This document shows positions 52,283-60,545 of a DNA stretch of 64,000 bases, piece by piece. Origin of the DNA: Saccharopolyspora flava (GTDB lineage: Bacteria > Actinomycetota > Actinomycetes > Mycobacteriales > Pseudonocardiaceae); NCBI RefSeq assembly GCF_900116135.1, contig NZ_FOZX01000004.1, positions 248,001 to 312,000 of the forward strand, written 5' to 3'. Made by a program: the position numbers and the translations under genes. A model generated the notes under the pieces. The model ran no database searches. It had not been told where the DNA came from and was given only the letters and a program-made list of their open reading frames with translations. The first letter of the stretch is position 1, and every line of letters starts with the position of its first letter.

Positions 52283-53195
52283 AACACTGGGAACCGCAGG
52301 GGAATCCCGGTTCCGCAGCTACCTGCGGCTCGGCAAGTTCGACGTCTACGACTACTACCTGGGCATCCTCGTGGTGGCCTCGGCCGCGCCCGCCGAGCCG
52401 GGGACGCTGCTGCTGTTCCTGCTCGGCGAGGTTGCGGTGATCGTGGCCGGGGTGGCCTTCGACGACATCACCGGATTCCGCGACGGCAGCGACCTGGTCA
52501 ACTACGGCCCGGACAACAGGCTGCGCAAGAAGCTCCGCAAGCCGCTGGTGGCCGGCACCCTCACCGAGGCCGAGGCGCTGCGCTTCGCCTGGGGCGCGGC
52601 GGCGATCGGCGCGCTGCTGTGGGGAGCGGCGATCCTCACCGCACCGAGCAGTCCGATGTGGACCGTGGTGCTGCTGGTGGTCGTGTTCGCCGCGGCGCTG
52701 CAGTACTCCTACGGGATCAAGCTCAGCTACCGGGGATTCCAGGAGGCGTTCCTGGTGGTGCTGGGCGCGACCCTGGTGCTGGCGCCCTACGGCCTGATCA
52801 CCGGCCAGTTCTCGGGTTTCGTGCTGGTGCAGGCGGTGCTGTTCGGCATGGGGCCGCTGATGTTCGGGGTGTACTCCAACACCAACGACGTCGACGGCGA
52901 CCGCGCCGTGGCGCGCCCGACGGTCGCCGCGCTGACCTCGCGGCGCGGCAACGCGCGGTTCGTCGCCGCGCTGTCGATCGGGGAGTTCCTGCTGGGTGCG
53001 CTGGCCTCGCTGACCGGGGTCGCGCCGTGGTGGTTCGCGCTGCTCCTGCTGCCGGTCACCGCGCTGCGGGCGCGGCAGTACCACCTGGGTTTCTCGGTCG
53101 GCGACATCATGCGCGCCCGCAAGCTCGGGTTCACCGTCCACCGCTCCTGCGTCGTGCTGCTGGTGCTGGCCAACGTCCTGGTGGCCCTCGGATGA
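52272..53195 (+). CDS. UbiA-family prenyltransferase
   Basis: A 307-residue intramembrane enzyme with about eight or nine helices. First Asp-rich motif in AFDDITGFRDGSD and second in SNTNDVDGDRAVARPT, the two Mg-diphosphate sites of the UbiA fold. The first motif lacks the usual leading Asn. Such enzymes prenylate aromatic rings, attach prenyl chains to sugars or glycerol, or cyclise terpenes. Start overlaps the aminotransferase by 11 bp; stop overlaps the FAD enzyme (ATGA). Confidence 0.87.
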   Translation: MSTETLGTAGESRFRSYLRLGKFDVYDYYLGILVVASAAPAEPGTLLLFLLGEVAVIVAGVAFDDITGFRDGSDLVNYGPDNRLRKKLRKPLVAGTLTEAEALRFAWGAAAIGALLWGAAILTAPSSPMWTVVLLVVVFAAALQYSYGIKLSYRGFQEAFLVVLGATLVLAPYGLITGQFSGFVLVQAVLFGMGPLMFGVYSNTNDVDGDRAVARPTVAALTSRRGNARFVAALSIGEFLLGALASLTGVAPWWFALLLLPVTALRARQYHLGFSVGDIMRARKLGFTVHRSCVVLLVLANVLVALG

Positions 53196-54484
53196 GCCGC
53201 GACGTGGACGTGGCCGTCGTCGGCGCGGGCATCGCCGGGCTGACCGCGGCCCACGAGCTGCGCCGGGCCGGGCTGGACGTGCGGGTCTACGAGGCGGCCG
53301 GGCAGGTCGGCGGGCGGATGATGACCGCGCGCCGCGACGGCTACGCCATCGACACCGGTGCCGAGCAGGTCTCCCCGCACGGCTACCCGGCGACCTGGGA
53401 CCTGCTGCGGCGCTTGGATTTCCGGGCCGAGGACGTCCCGGCGATCGGGCGGCCGATCGGGATGTGGCGGGACGGGCGGGCGCACCTGGGATTCGGGTCG
53501 GCGCGCGGTCTGGTCACCGGCGCCGGGCTGTCGGCACGGGCCCGTCTGGACCTGCCGCGGCTGGCCGTGGACGTCGACCCGGAACGGCCCGAGGCCTCGG
53601 ACCTCGGCGACACCACCGTCGCCGAGCTGGCGCGCCGCCACCACCGCGACCTCGGCGACTACCTCCTCCAGCCCGCCGCCTCGTTCTGCCTGTGGGATCC
53701 CGAGAAGTCCTCCGCCGCAGTGCTCCTCGGGATGCAGCGGGCCGTGGGTGCCACCTCCGGCTGGCGCACCTACCGCGACGGCATGGACACGCCCTGCCGC
53801 CGCATGGCCACCGAGCTCGACGTGGTCACCGGGCAGGAGGTGACCGAGGTCGTCGCCGACGGGACCGGTGCCCGGCTGCGGGTGGGGCCGGACGTGGTCA
53901 GCGCGCGGCAGGTGCTGCTGTGCGTGCCCGCGCCGATCGCCGCCCGGCTGCACCCCGGTGCGCCCCCGGCGGAAGCGGAGTTCCTGGCCGCGTGCACGTT
54001 CTCCTCGGCGATCAAGGTGCCGTTCCTGCTCGACGCCCCGGTCGAGCTGCCCGGCAGGCCCTACCTGGTGATCACCCCGCGCGCCGAGGAGGAGTTCCTC
54101 GCCGCGATCCTGTTCGACCACCTCAAGCACCCGCGCCGCGTTCCGGCCGGGAAGGGCCTGGTCACGGCCGTGATCAACGTGGCGAACACGGCGGGCCTGC
54201 TCGACGCCCCCGACCACGAGATCATCGCGCGCACCACCGAGGCGATCCGGCGCTACCTCCCGATCCGCGGGGAGGCGCAGGTGCACCGGCACCGCTGCGC
54301 GCTGCCCGAGTGCACCCCGGCCGCGCTCGCCGCGCTGCCCGCCTTCCGCGACCGCGAACCGGGGCCGGTCGACTACGCGGGCGACTGGGTGAACCTGCGC
54401 CCGCACAGCGAAGGCGCCGTGCGCACCGCCGCGCTGGCGGTCTCCCGCACGCTCAGCAGGCTCGGCTCACCGATTCCGGTCTGA
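53192..54484 (+). CDS. FAD-dependent amine-oxidase-like oxidoreductase
   Basis: A 430-residue flavoprotein of the protoporphyrinogen oxidase/amine oxidase group: FAD dinucleotide motif VAVVGAGIAGLTAAHELRRAG, GGRMMTARRDGYAIDTGAEQV, and C-terminal YAGDWVNLRPHSEGAVRTA that closes the FAD site. Some family members are prenyl or carotenoid desaturases. ATGA overlap after UbiA, so it may oxidise the prenylated or aminated product (inference). Confidence 0.86.
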   Translation: MSRDVDVAVVGAGIAGLTAAHELRRAGLDVRVYEAAGQVGGRMMTARRDGYAIDTGAEQVSPHGYPATWDLLRRLDFRAEDVPAIGRPIGMWRDGRAHLGFGSARGLVTGAGLSARARLDLPRLAVDVDPERPEASDLGDTTVAELARRHHRDLGDYLLQPAASFCLWDPEKSSAAVLLGMQRAVGATSGWRTYRDGMDTPCRRMATELDVVTGQEVTEVVADGTGARLRVGPDVVSARQVLLCVPAPIAARLHPGAPPAEAEFLAACTFSSAIKVPFLLDAPVELPGRPYLVITPRAEEEFLAAILFDHLKHPRRVPAGKGLVTAVINVANTAGLLDAPDHEIIARTTEAIRRYLPIRGEAQVHRHRCALPECTPAALAALPAFRDREPGPVDYAGDWVNLRPHSEGAVRTAALAVSRTLSRLGSPIPV

Positions 54485-54500
54485 CGACAAGGAGTTCGCG

Positions 54501-56084
54501 TTGCTACCGCACGACATGGGTCGGCTCTTCGAGCAGGCCTCGGCCCGAGGCCGCACCACGACCGTCCACCTCGACCGGCCCTTCGACATCGCACCCGAAG
54601 CGGGCCGGCGTCACGACGTGACGACGCTGGCCGAGCTCGTGCGCGCCGCCTCGGGCTGGTGGGTCGCGGCCGGGGCGCGGCCCGGCGGCCGGGTGGCGAT
54701 CCTCAAGGACGACCACTGGGACGTCGACCTGCTGGCCTGCGCCGCCATCCGCGCCGGGGCCGTGCCGGCGAAGCTCTCGCCGCACCTGTCCGCCGAAACC
54801 GCCTCGGCGCTGCTCAAACGCCTCGAACCCGACGTGCTCGTGACCTCCCCGCGGGTGCTCGGCCGCGGCGTCGCCGAGGGCGTGGACCTGGCCTCCTTCG
54901 CCCGCACCACCGTGAGCACCGCGCCCGCCCCCGGCACCGTCTCCCTCGACGATCTGCGCGGCAGCACCCCGCCCGCGCCGCAGCGCCGCGACGACGACGC
55001 GCCGCTGATCATCACCCACTCCTCGGGCACCACCGGCGTTCCCAAGCTCGTCGTGCACTCCACCCGCACGATCATCGGCAACCTCGCCCGCTTCGAAGCC
55101 CTGCCGACACCCGTCGTGGGGATGCGGCGCGACGACGTCGTGGCCACCGCCAGCTCCTACGCGCACGGGCGCACCTTCAGCTGGACCGCCGCGACCATCA
55201 GCGCCGCACCCGCCGAGATCGTGGTGCTCACCTCCCAGGACCCCGACCGGGCCGACCCGCTGCTGCGCGAGCACCCGCCGACGGTGTTCGAAGGCCTGCC
55301 CGCCGCGTTCGTCCGGTTCCGGCCGCTGACCGCGCGGCTGGCCAACCCGTTCCGCCGGGTGCGGCTGTTCATCAGCACCTACGACGCCGTGCACCCGCCG
55401 ACCCTGCGCGCCTACCTGAAGGCCAGCGGCCGCAAGCACCCGGTGTGGCTGGACGGCTGGGGGCAGACTGAGACCGGGCCGCTGACGTTCCGGCTGCACC
55501 ACCGCTCCTCGGTGCAGCGGCGCCGCGCCCGCGCGCACCCGGCGGGACGACCGGTGCCGCTGAAAACCCGTCTGCGCGTGGTGGATCCGGCCACCTTCCA
55601 CCCCGTCCGGCCGGGGGAGACGGGGCTCGTGCTGGCCCGCACCCGCGCGCTGTGCCTGGACTACCTCGGCGAGACCGAGCGCTACGCCGCCAAGAAGCGC
55701 GGGCGGTGGTGGAACACCGGCGATCTCGCCATCCGGGGACGCGACGGCAGCGTGCACCTGGTGGACCGCGAGGTCGATTGCGCCGCCGAGGGCAGCTGCC
55801 TGGCCGCCGAGGACACCCTCGAAGAACGGCTCCCGCACGCGCTGGAGTGCGTGCTGCTGGCCCGCGCGGACGGGCCGCCGCTGCCGGTCGTGGTCACCGC
55901 CGACGGGACGCTGTCCGACCACGCGTGGCGCCACGCCTGCCACGGACTTCCGGAGATGGCCGAGCCGGTGGCGCTGACCTGGGACGAGGTCCCGCGCACC
56001 GGGACCGGCAAGGTCCGCAGGCTCGCCCTGCTGGACCGGCTCACCGGCAGCGACGACACCTACGGAACCGGGCGGTGGACATGA
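54501..56084 (+). CDS. adenylate-forming (ANL) ligase (1)
   Basis: A 527-residue acyl/aryl-AMP ligase. P-loop THSSGTTGVPKLVVHS, A5-type GWGQTETGP, WWNTGDLAIR and the C-terminal catalytic-Lys region RTGTGKVRR. The TTG start at 54501 has AAGGAG at ideal spacing; an ATG at 54516 is possible. No carrier-protein gene accompanies it, so the product is either CoA-bound or transferred directly. Substrate unknown. Stop overlaps the methyltransferase. Confidence 0.88.
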   Translation: MLPHDMGRLFEQASARGRTTTVHLDRPFDIAPEAGRRHDVTTLAELVRAASGWWVAAGARPGGRVAILKDDHWDVDLLACAAIRAGAVPAKLSPHLSAETASALLKRLEPDVLVTSPRVLGRGVAEGVDLASFARTTVSTAPAPGTVSLDDLRGSTPPAPQRRDDDAPLIITHSSGTTGVPKLVVHSTRTIIGNLARFEALPTPVVGMRRDDVVATASSYAHGRTFSWTAATISAAPAEIVVLTSQDPDRADPLLREHPPTVFEGLPAAFVRFRPLTARLANPFRRVRLFISTYDAVHPPTLRAYLKASGRKHPVWLDGWGQTETGPLTFRLHHRSSVQRRRARAHPAGRPVPLKTRLRVVDPATFHPVRPGETGLVLARTRALCLDYLGETERYAAKKRGRWWNTGDLAIRGRDGSVHLVDREVDCAAEGSCLAAEDTLEERLPHALECVLLARADGPPLPVVVTADGTLSDHAWRHACHGLPEMAEPVALTWDEVPRTGTGKVRRLALLDRLTGSDDTYGTGRWT

Positions 56085-56854
56085 CTCGCAGCTACGTCTT
56101 CACCAGCGAGGACGCGCACGTGGCGGAGCAGCACCGCTGCCTCGCCGAGGCCTACGACGGCATCACCACCGGGCGCTTGGCGGAGACCGGTGTCGGCGAC
56201 GGCTGGCGGTGCCTCGACGTCGGCACCGGCGGCGGCAGCATCGCCCGCTGGCTCGCCGAGCGCGTCGCCCCCACCGGGAGCGTGCTGGCCACCGACCTCG
56301 CGCCCGTCGAGGTCGAGCCGCACCCGAACCTGACGGTGGCGGTGCACGACATCACCACCGATCCGCTGCCGGAGGAGCACTTCGACCTCGTCGTGGTGCG
56401 GATGCTGCTGCAGCACTTCCCGCAGCGAGAAGCCGTGCTGCGCGCGCTGGTCCGCTCGCTCAAGCCCGGCGGGTGGTTGCAGGTCGACGAGCTCGACGCC
56501 GGCTACGAACCGGTGTTGCTGGCCACCGACGCCGCGCTGTACGAGAAGTTCCTCGCCGCCAAGACTGGGCACATGCGCTCCCGCGGCGGCAACCCGGAGT
56601 GGGGCCGCGAGGCCGCCGCCGCGATGCGCGCCGCCGGGCTGGTCGCGATCGACCCGCGCCCGCACATCGGCACCCGGCACGCCGGATCGCCCGAGCTGAT
56701 GCTGCAGCTCAACCACACCCACCACCTGCGGGACGGCCTGCTCGCCGCCGGGATGACCGACGCGGAGCTGGAGCGGGTGCGCGAGGTGATGCGCGACCCC
56801 GGATTCCGCGCGTCGTCGAGCGTTCTGCACTCGGTGCAGGGGCGCAAGCCGTGA
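56081..56854 (+). CDS. SAM-dependent methyltransferase
   Basis: A 257-residue class I methyltransferase: SAM-binding CLDVGTGGGSIARWLAERV (motif I), VLATDLAPVEV (acidic end of beta2), FDLVVVRMLLQHFPQREAVL and LKPGGWLQVDELD. N-, O- or C-methylation cannot be told. ATG at 56081 overlaps the ligase stop; stop overlaps the CoA-transferase GTG. Confidence 0.9.
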   Translation: MTRSYVFTSEDAHVAEQHRCLAEAYDGITTGRLAETGVGDGWRCLDVGTGGGSIARWLAERVAPTGSVLATDLAPVEVEPHPNLTVAVHDITTDPLPEEHFDLVVVRMLLQHFPQREAVLRALVRSLKPGGWLQVDELDAGYEPVLLATDAALYEKFLAAKTGHMRSRGGNPEWGREAAAAMRAAGLVAIDPRPHIGTRHAGSPELMLQLNHTHHLRDGLLAAGMTDAELERVREVMRDPGFRASSSVLHSVQGRKP

Positions 56855-58332
56855 TCGCCGAGCGCGTGGCCGCCGGGCTGCTCCGCGAGCTCGGCGAGAC
56901 TCCCGCCGTCTGGTGCGACGTCGACTGGTCCGGGCCGGTGGAGATGACGTTGCGCGACGAGTCCGCGGTGCAGGCCGCATGCGGGATCATGCACGTCCAC
57001 GGCCGGGCCTCCGGCGAACCCCGCAGGCTCGGCGTCGACTACGCCTCGGCGGTGGCCGGGGTGCTGGCCGCGCAGGCGTCGCTGGCCGCCGAGCTGGCGC
57101 GGGCGCGCGGCGCGCGGATCGGGTCCGCGCGCACCTCGGTCGCCCAGGCCGCGCTGCTGGCGGTCGGGCAGTACCTCGCCGTGGCCACCGCCGACGACGA
57201 CTGGGACGAGCGCTGGGAACCGGGCGAGCGCCCGCCGTTCCGCTCCCGCGACGGCGTCCGCTTCGAGCTGGAGACCCTGCACCCCGAGGGGTGGCAGCGG
57301 TTCTGGAGCGGGCTCGACGCGGACCGGGCCGATGTCGCCGCGGGCTGGTGGCCGTTCCAGCAGCGCTTCGCCACCGCCTCCTGCTCGCTGCCGCCGGCGC
57401 TGCTCGCCCGCACCCGGCGGTTCCCGTTCCGCGAGCTGCTGCGGGTCGCCGAGCAGGCGGGCGTGAGCGTGCTGCCGATCCGCGCCGACCGCGACCACCC
57501 GACCCCCGTCCCCGCGATCACCCTGCACGACCTGCCGGGCACGTCCCGCTCACGCCCGTGGCCGGGCGGTCGGCCGCTGGAGGGCATCGTCGTCGTCGAG
57601 TCGACCCGCCGGATCCAGGGGCCGATGGCCGGGCACGTGCTGGAGATGCTCGGCGCCGACGTCGTGCGCGTCGAACCGCCGGGCGGCGATCCGATGCGCG
57701 GCATCCCGCCGGTCTCGGGGGACTGCTCGGCGCGCTTCCGGGTGCTCAACGACGGCAAGCGCGTCACCGAGCTGGACCTGAAAACCCCTGCCGGGCAGGA
57801 GGGTGTGCGTGAACTCGTCTCCGGCGCCGACGCCTTCGTGCACAACTGGGCGCCCGGCAGGGCCGAGGCGCACGGGCTCGACGCGGACGATCTCGCCCGC
57901 GTGCGGCCCGGGCTCGTGCACGCCTGGTCCTCGGGCTGGGCGCCGCTGCCCTGGCCGGATCCGCCGCTCGGCACCGACTTCCTCGTGCAGGCCCACAGCG
58001 GGCTGGCGGCCGAGGGAGCACCGTCGCTGATGACGCTCACCGACATCATGGGCGGACTCGTTTGCGCCACAGGCGTTCTCGCCGCGCTGCTGCGCCGCGA
58101 GCGCACCGGCGCCGGGGCTCGGGTGGACAGCTCGCTGTACTCGGCGGCGGGCCTGATCCCCCGCCAGCCCAGCGGGACGGGCCGGTTCGTGCGGCGCGAC
58201 GGCAGGCCCGTCCTGCCCGACGGCACGCCGGTGCGCACCGACCTGCGCGAGCTGGCCGCCGACCCGCGCTTCAAGCGCGCGCTCACCCGCACGACGCACA
58301 CCGCACCGCAACCACCCTGGGAGTTCGCATGA
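56851..58332 (+). CDS. CaiB/BaiF (family III) CoA-transferase-like protein
   Basis: A 493-residue protein: an N-terminal half of degenerate CaiB-like sequence (AQAALLAVGQYLAVA, RDGVRFELETLHPEGWQRFW) and a C-terminal half with recognisable family III order: GIVVVESTRRIQGPMAGHVLEMLGADVVRVEPPGGDPMR, FVHNWAPGRAEAHGLDADDL, and catalytic-type Asp in LTDIMGGLVCATGVLAALL. Normally it moves CoA between carboxylates. GTG at 56851 overlaps the methyltransferase stop. May activate or recycle an acyl group for the pathway. Confidence 0.83.
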   Translation: MIAERVAAGLLRELGETPAVWCDVDWSGPVEMTLRDESAVQAACGIMHVHGRASGEPRRLGVDYASAVAGVLAAQASLAAELARARGARIGSARTSVAQAALLAVGQYLAVATADDDWDERWEPGERPPFRSRDGVRFELETLHPEGWQRFWSGLDADRADVAAGWWPFQQRFATASCSLPPALLARTRRFPFRELLRVAEQAGVSVLPIRADRDHPTPVPAITLHDLPGTSRSRPWPGGRPLEGIVVVESTRRIQGPMAGHVLEMLGADVVRVEPPGGDPMRGIPPVSGDCSARFRVLNDGKRVTELDLKTPAGQEGVRELVSGADAFVHNWAPGRAEAHGLDADDLARVRPGLVHAWSSGWAPLPWPDPPLGTDFLVQAHSGLAAEGAPSLMTLTDIMGGLVCATGVLAALLRRERTGAGARVDSSLYSAAGLIPRQPSGTGRFVRRDGRPVLPDGTPVRTDLRELAADPRFKRALTRTTHTAPQPPWEFA

Positions 58333-59945
58333 CCTGGACGTCGCGCAACGGCATCGAGATCCGCGACCTGGTGCCCGCCGAGCTGCGCAGGCACTGGGTC
58401 GAGCAGGGCCTGTGCCCCGACCGACCGGTCTACGACCTGTTCGTCGAGCGGGTGCGCGCGCACCCCGACCGCGAGGCCGTCGTCGACGGCGACGTGGTGC
58501 TCGGCTACTCCGACCTCGACGACGCGGTCCGGCGGGTGGCCGCGGCGCTGAGCGCGGAGGGCTTCGGCGAGGGCGACATCATCGGCATCCGGATGCCCAA
58601 CGGCTGGCGGATGGTCGTCGCCGAGCTCGCCGTCGCGGCCATCGGCGCCGTCGCGCTGCCCTACCCGGACGGGTCGGGCACCCAGGACACCCGCAGCCTG
58701 CTCGGCCGGTCCCGCGCGGCCGCGGGCATCTTCACCGACCCCGCCGACGCCGAGGTCGCCGCCGCGCTGCCGACGGTGCGCCGCGCGTTCCTCTTCGACG
58801 ACCTCGACAGCGGAACCGATTGGCACCCACCGGTTCTCGAGCCCGAAGCGCCGGTGCGGGTGCTGGTCACCTCCGGTTCGCAGTCCGAGCCGAAGATGAT
58901 CGCCTACTCGCACAACGCGATGGCCGGTGGCCGCGCCAACTACGTGCGCGAGATCAGCGGCGACGAGCCGATGCGCGCCCTGGTGCTGATGAAGCTCTCC
59001 TCGGGCTACGGCTCGCTGGTCACGCACGTGAGCATCGCCGCGCTCGGCGCGACCGTCGTGCTGCAGCACGGGTTCGACGCGGCGGAGGCGCTGCGCGCGG
59101 TCACCCGGCACCGGCCGACCCACCTGTTCGGCGTGCCCACCATGCTGCGCAGGCTGGCCGAGCACCCGAGCGAGCCGGGCGAGGACCTGTCGAGCCTGCG
59201 CGCGGTGGTCTCCAGCGCGGCACCGCTGTCCGACGTGACCGCGCGCGCCTGCACCCGCCGTTTCGGGACGCGGGTCATCACGATCTACGGCTCGTCCGAC
59301 GGCATCAACTGCCACACCGCGCTCACCGGCACCGGCAACGGGTCGGGCACCGGGATCCCCGACCCGGAGGTCGCCGAGATCCGCGTCGTCGACGAGCTGG
59401 GCCGCGACGTCGGTCCCGGGGATGCGGGGGAGATCTGGGCGCGCGGTCCGATGACGCCGTTGAGCTACGTCGCCGATCCGGGTCTCGACCAGCGCTACCG
59501 CACCCGCGGCGGGTGGGTGCGCAGCGGTGATCTCGGGGTGCTCGACGAGCTCGGCCGGCTGCACGTGCTGGGGCGGGTCGAGAACGTCGTCTCGCGCGGC
59601 GGGTTCAAGATCAGCCCGGCGGAGGTGGAGCGGGAGCTGGCCGCGCACCCGGACGTGGTGGACGTGGCGTGCGTGCCGGTGCCCGACGAGGAGCTGGGGG
59701 AGCGGATGTGCGCCTGCGTCAGCCAGGCCGCGGGCAGCGCCGAGCTGTCGCTGTCCGACGTCACCGAGTTCCTGGAGGGCGAGCGGGGTTTGGAGCGGCG
59801 CAAGCTCCCGGAGTTCCTGCTGCGCCTGCCGGAACTCCCGCTGGCCCCGACCGGCAAGGTCTGCCGCCGCACCGTCACGGCGCTGGCGGCGGACCACGTC
59901 GCCGCAGGTCAGCCCGCGATGAGCTCGACGTCCAGCCGGCCGTAG
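58329..59945 (+). CDS. adenylate-forming (ANL) ligase (2)
   Basis: A 538-residue acyl/aryl ligase: VTSGSQSEPKMIAYSH as an altered P-loop, ITIYGSSDGINCH at the A5 position, RSGDLGVLDELGRLHVLGRVENVVSRGGFKISPAEVE and catalytic-Lys APTGKVCRR. The layout is close to 2,3-dihydroxybenzoate-type aryl-AMP ligases. ATG overlaps the CoA-transferase stop; the last 37 bp overlap the convergent EF-hand gene. Second activating enzyme of the cluster. Confidence 0.88.
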   Translation: MTWTSRNGIEIRDLVPAELRRHWVEQGLCPDRPVYDLFVERVRAHPDREAVVDGDVVLGYSDLDDAVRRVAAALSAEGFGEGDIIGIRMPNGWRMVVAELAVAAIGAVALPYPDGSGTQDTRSLLGRSRAAAGIFTDPADAEVAAALPTVRRAFLFDDLDSGTDWHPPVLEPEAPVRVLVTSGSQSEPKMIAYSHNAMAGGRANYVREISGDEPMRALVLMKLSSGYGSLVTHVSIAALGATVVLQHGFDAAEALRAVTRHRPTHLFGVPTMLRRLAEHPSEPGEDLSSLRAVVSSAAPLSDVTARACTRRFGTRVITIYGSSDGINCHTALTGTGNGSGTGIPDPEVAEIRVVDELGRDVGPGDAGEIWARGPMTPLSYVADPGLDQRYRTRGGWVRSGDLGVLDELGRLHVLGRVENVVSRGGFKISPAEVERELAAHPDVVDVACVPVPDEELGERMCACVSQAAGSAELSLSDVTEFLEGERGLERRKLPEFLLRLPELPLAPTGKVCRRTVTALAADHVAAGQPAMSSTSSRP

Positions 59946-60415
59946 TGGTAGTCGCGGATCGCCGCGAGGAGTTCGTCCAGCCCCAGCGTGGCCGTCCCGC
60001 CCGCGACGTGCTCGAAGGCCTCGTCGGCCCGGGCGTCGTCGAGACCGAGGGCGGTCAGCCACCGGACGAACTCCGCGCGGTCGATCCGGCCGTCCCCGTC
60101 GCGGTCGCACACGCCGATCACGCCCGCCGCGACGGGGCGCAGGGCGCGGTTGAACGCGGCCTCGCCCTGCTCGAAGATCAGGTCCTCGGAGACCTTGAGG
60201 AACTGCACCTCGCTGATCGCGGCGTCCGGGGAGACACCGGCCTGGTCCGCGCAGAGGTCGAAGAGCCCGCGCAACGCCTCCCGCAGCCGCACGGCCTCCG
60301 GTGCCTCGGGGTCGGCGCCGAACGCCGCGGCGATGTGCCGGGCCTCCCGCTCGAAGTCCTCCCGCCGCAGGCCGCCCAGGCCGTCCCGGTCCCATCGGTC
60401 GAAGCGGTTCTTCAT
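59909..60415 (-). CDS. calerythrin-like EF-hand calcium-binding protein
   Basis: A 168-residue four-EF-hand protein very like calerythrin of Saccharopolyspora erythraea (RFDRWDRDG near the N-terminus; EQGEAAFNRAL; LLAAIRDYHYGRLDVEL). Loop 3, DRDGDGRIDRAEF, is fully canonical. Loop 1 has Leu at ligand position 5 (DRDGLGGLRRED). Loop 4 (VAGGTATLGLDE) lacks the calcium-ligand Asp and is one residue short, so fewer sites than calerythrin. ATG at 60415; overlaps the ANL ligase by 37 bp. Cytoplasmic calcium sensor or buffer. Confidence 0.85.
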   Translation of the reverse strand: MKNRFDRWDRDGLGGLRREDFEREARHIAAAFGADPEAPEAVRLREALRGLFDLCADQAGVSPDAAISEVQFLKVSEDLIFEQGEAAFNRALRPVAAGVIGVCDRDGDGRIDRAEFVRWLTALGLDDARADEAFEHVAGGTATLGLDELLAAIRDYHYGRLDVELIAG

Positions 60416-60545
60416 CCGTCCCCGGGCAACGCTGCGCACCCTTCAACCCTCCACAGTAGACATCGAAAATCGTTGTTGTGACACGATAATAATTCGAGTT
60501 GCGCGACCCTGCCAGCTCGCGCGGCCGGCGGGTACCGTGCGAGGG

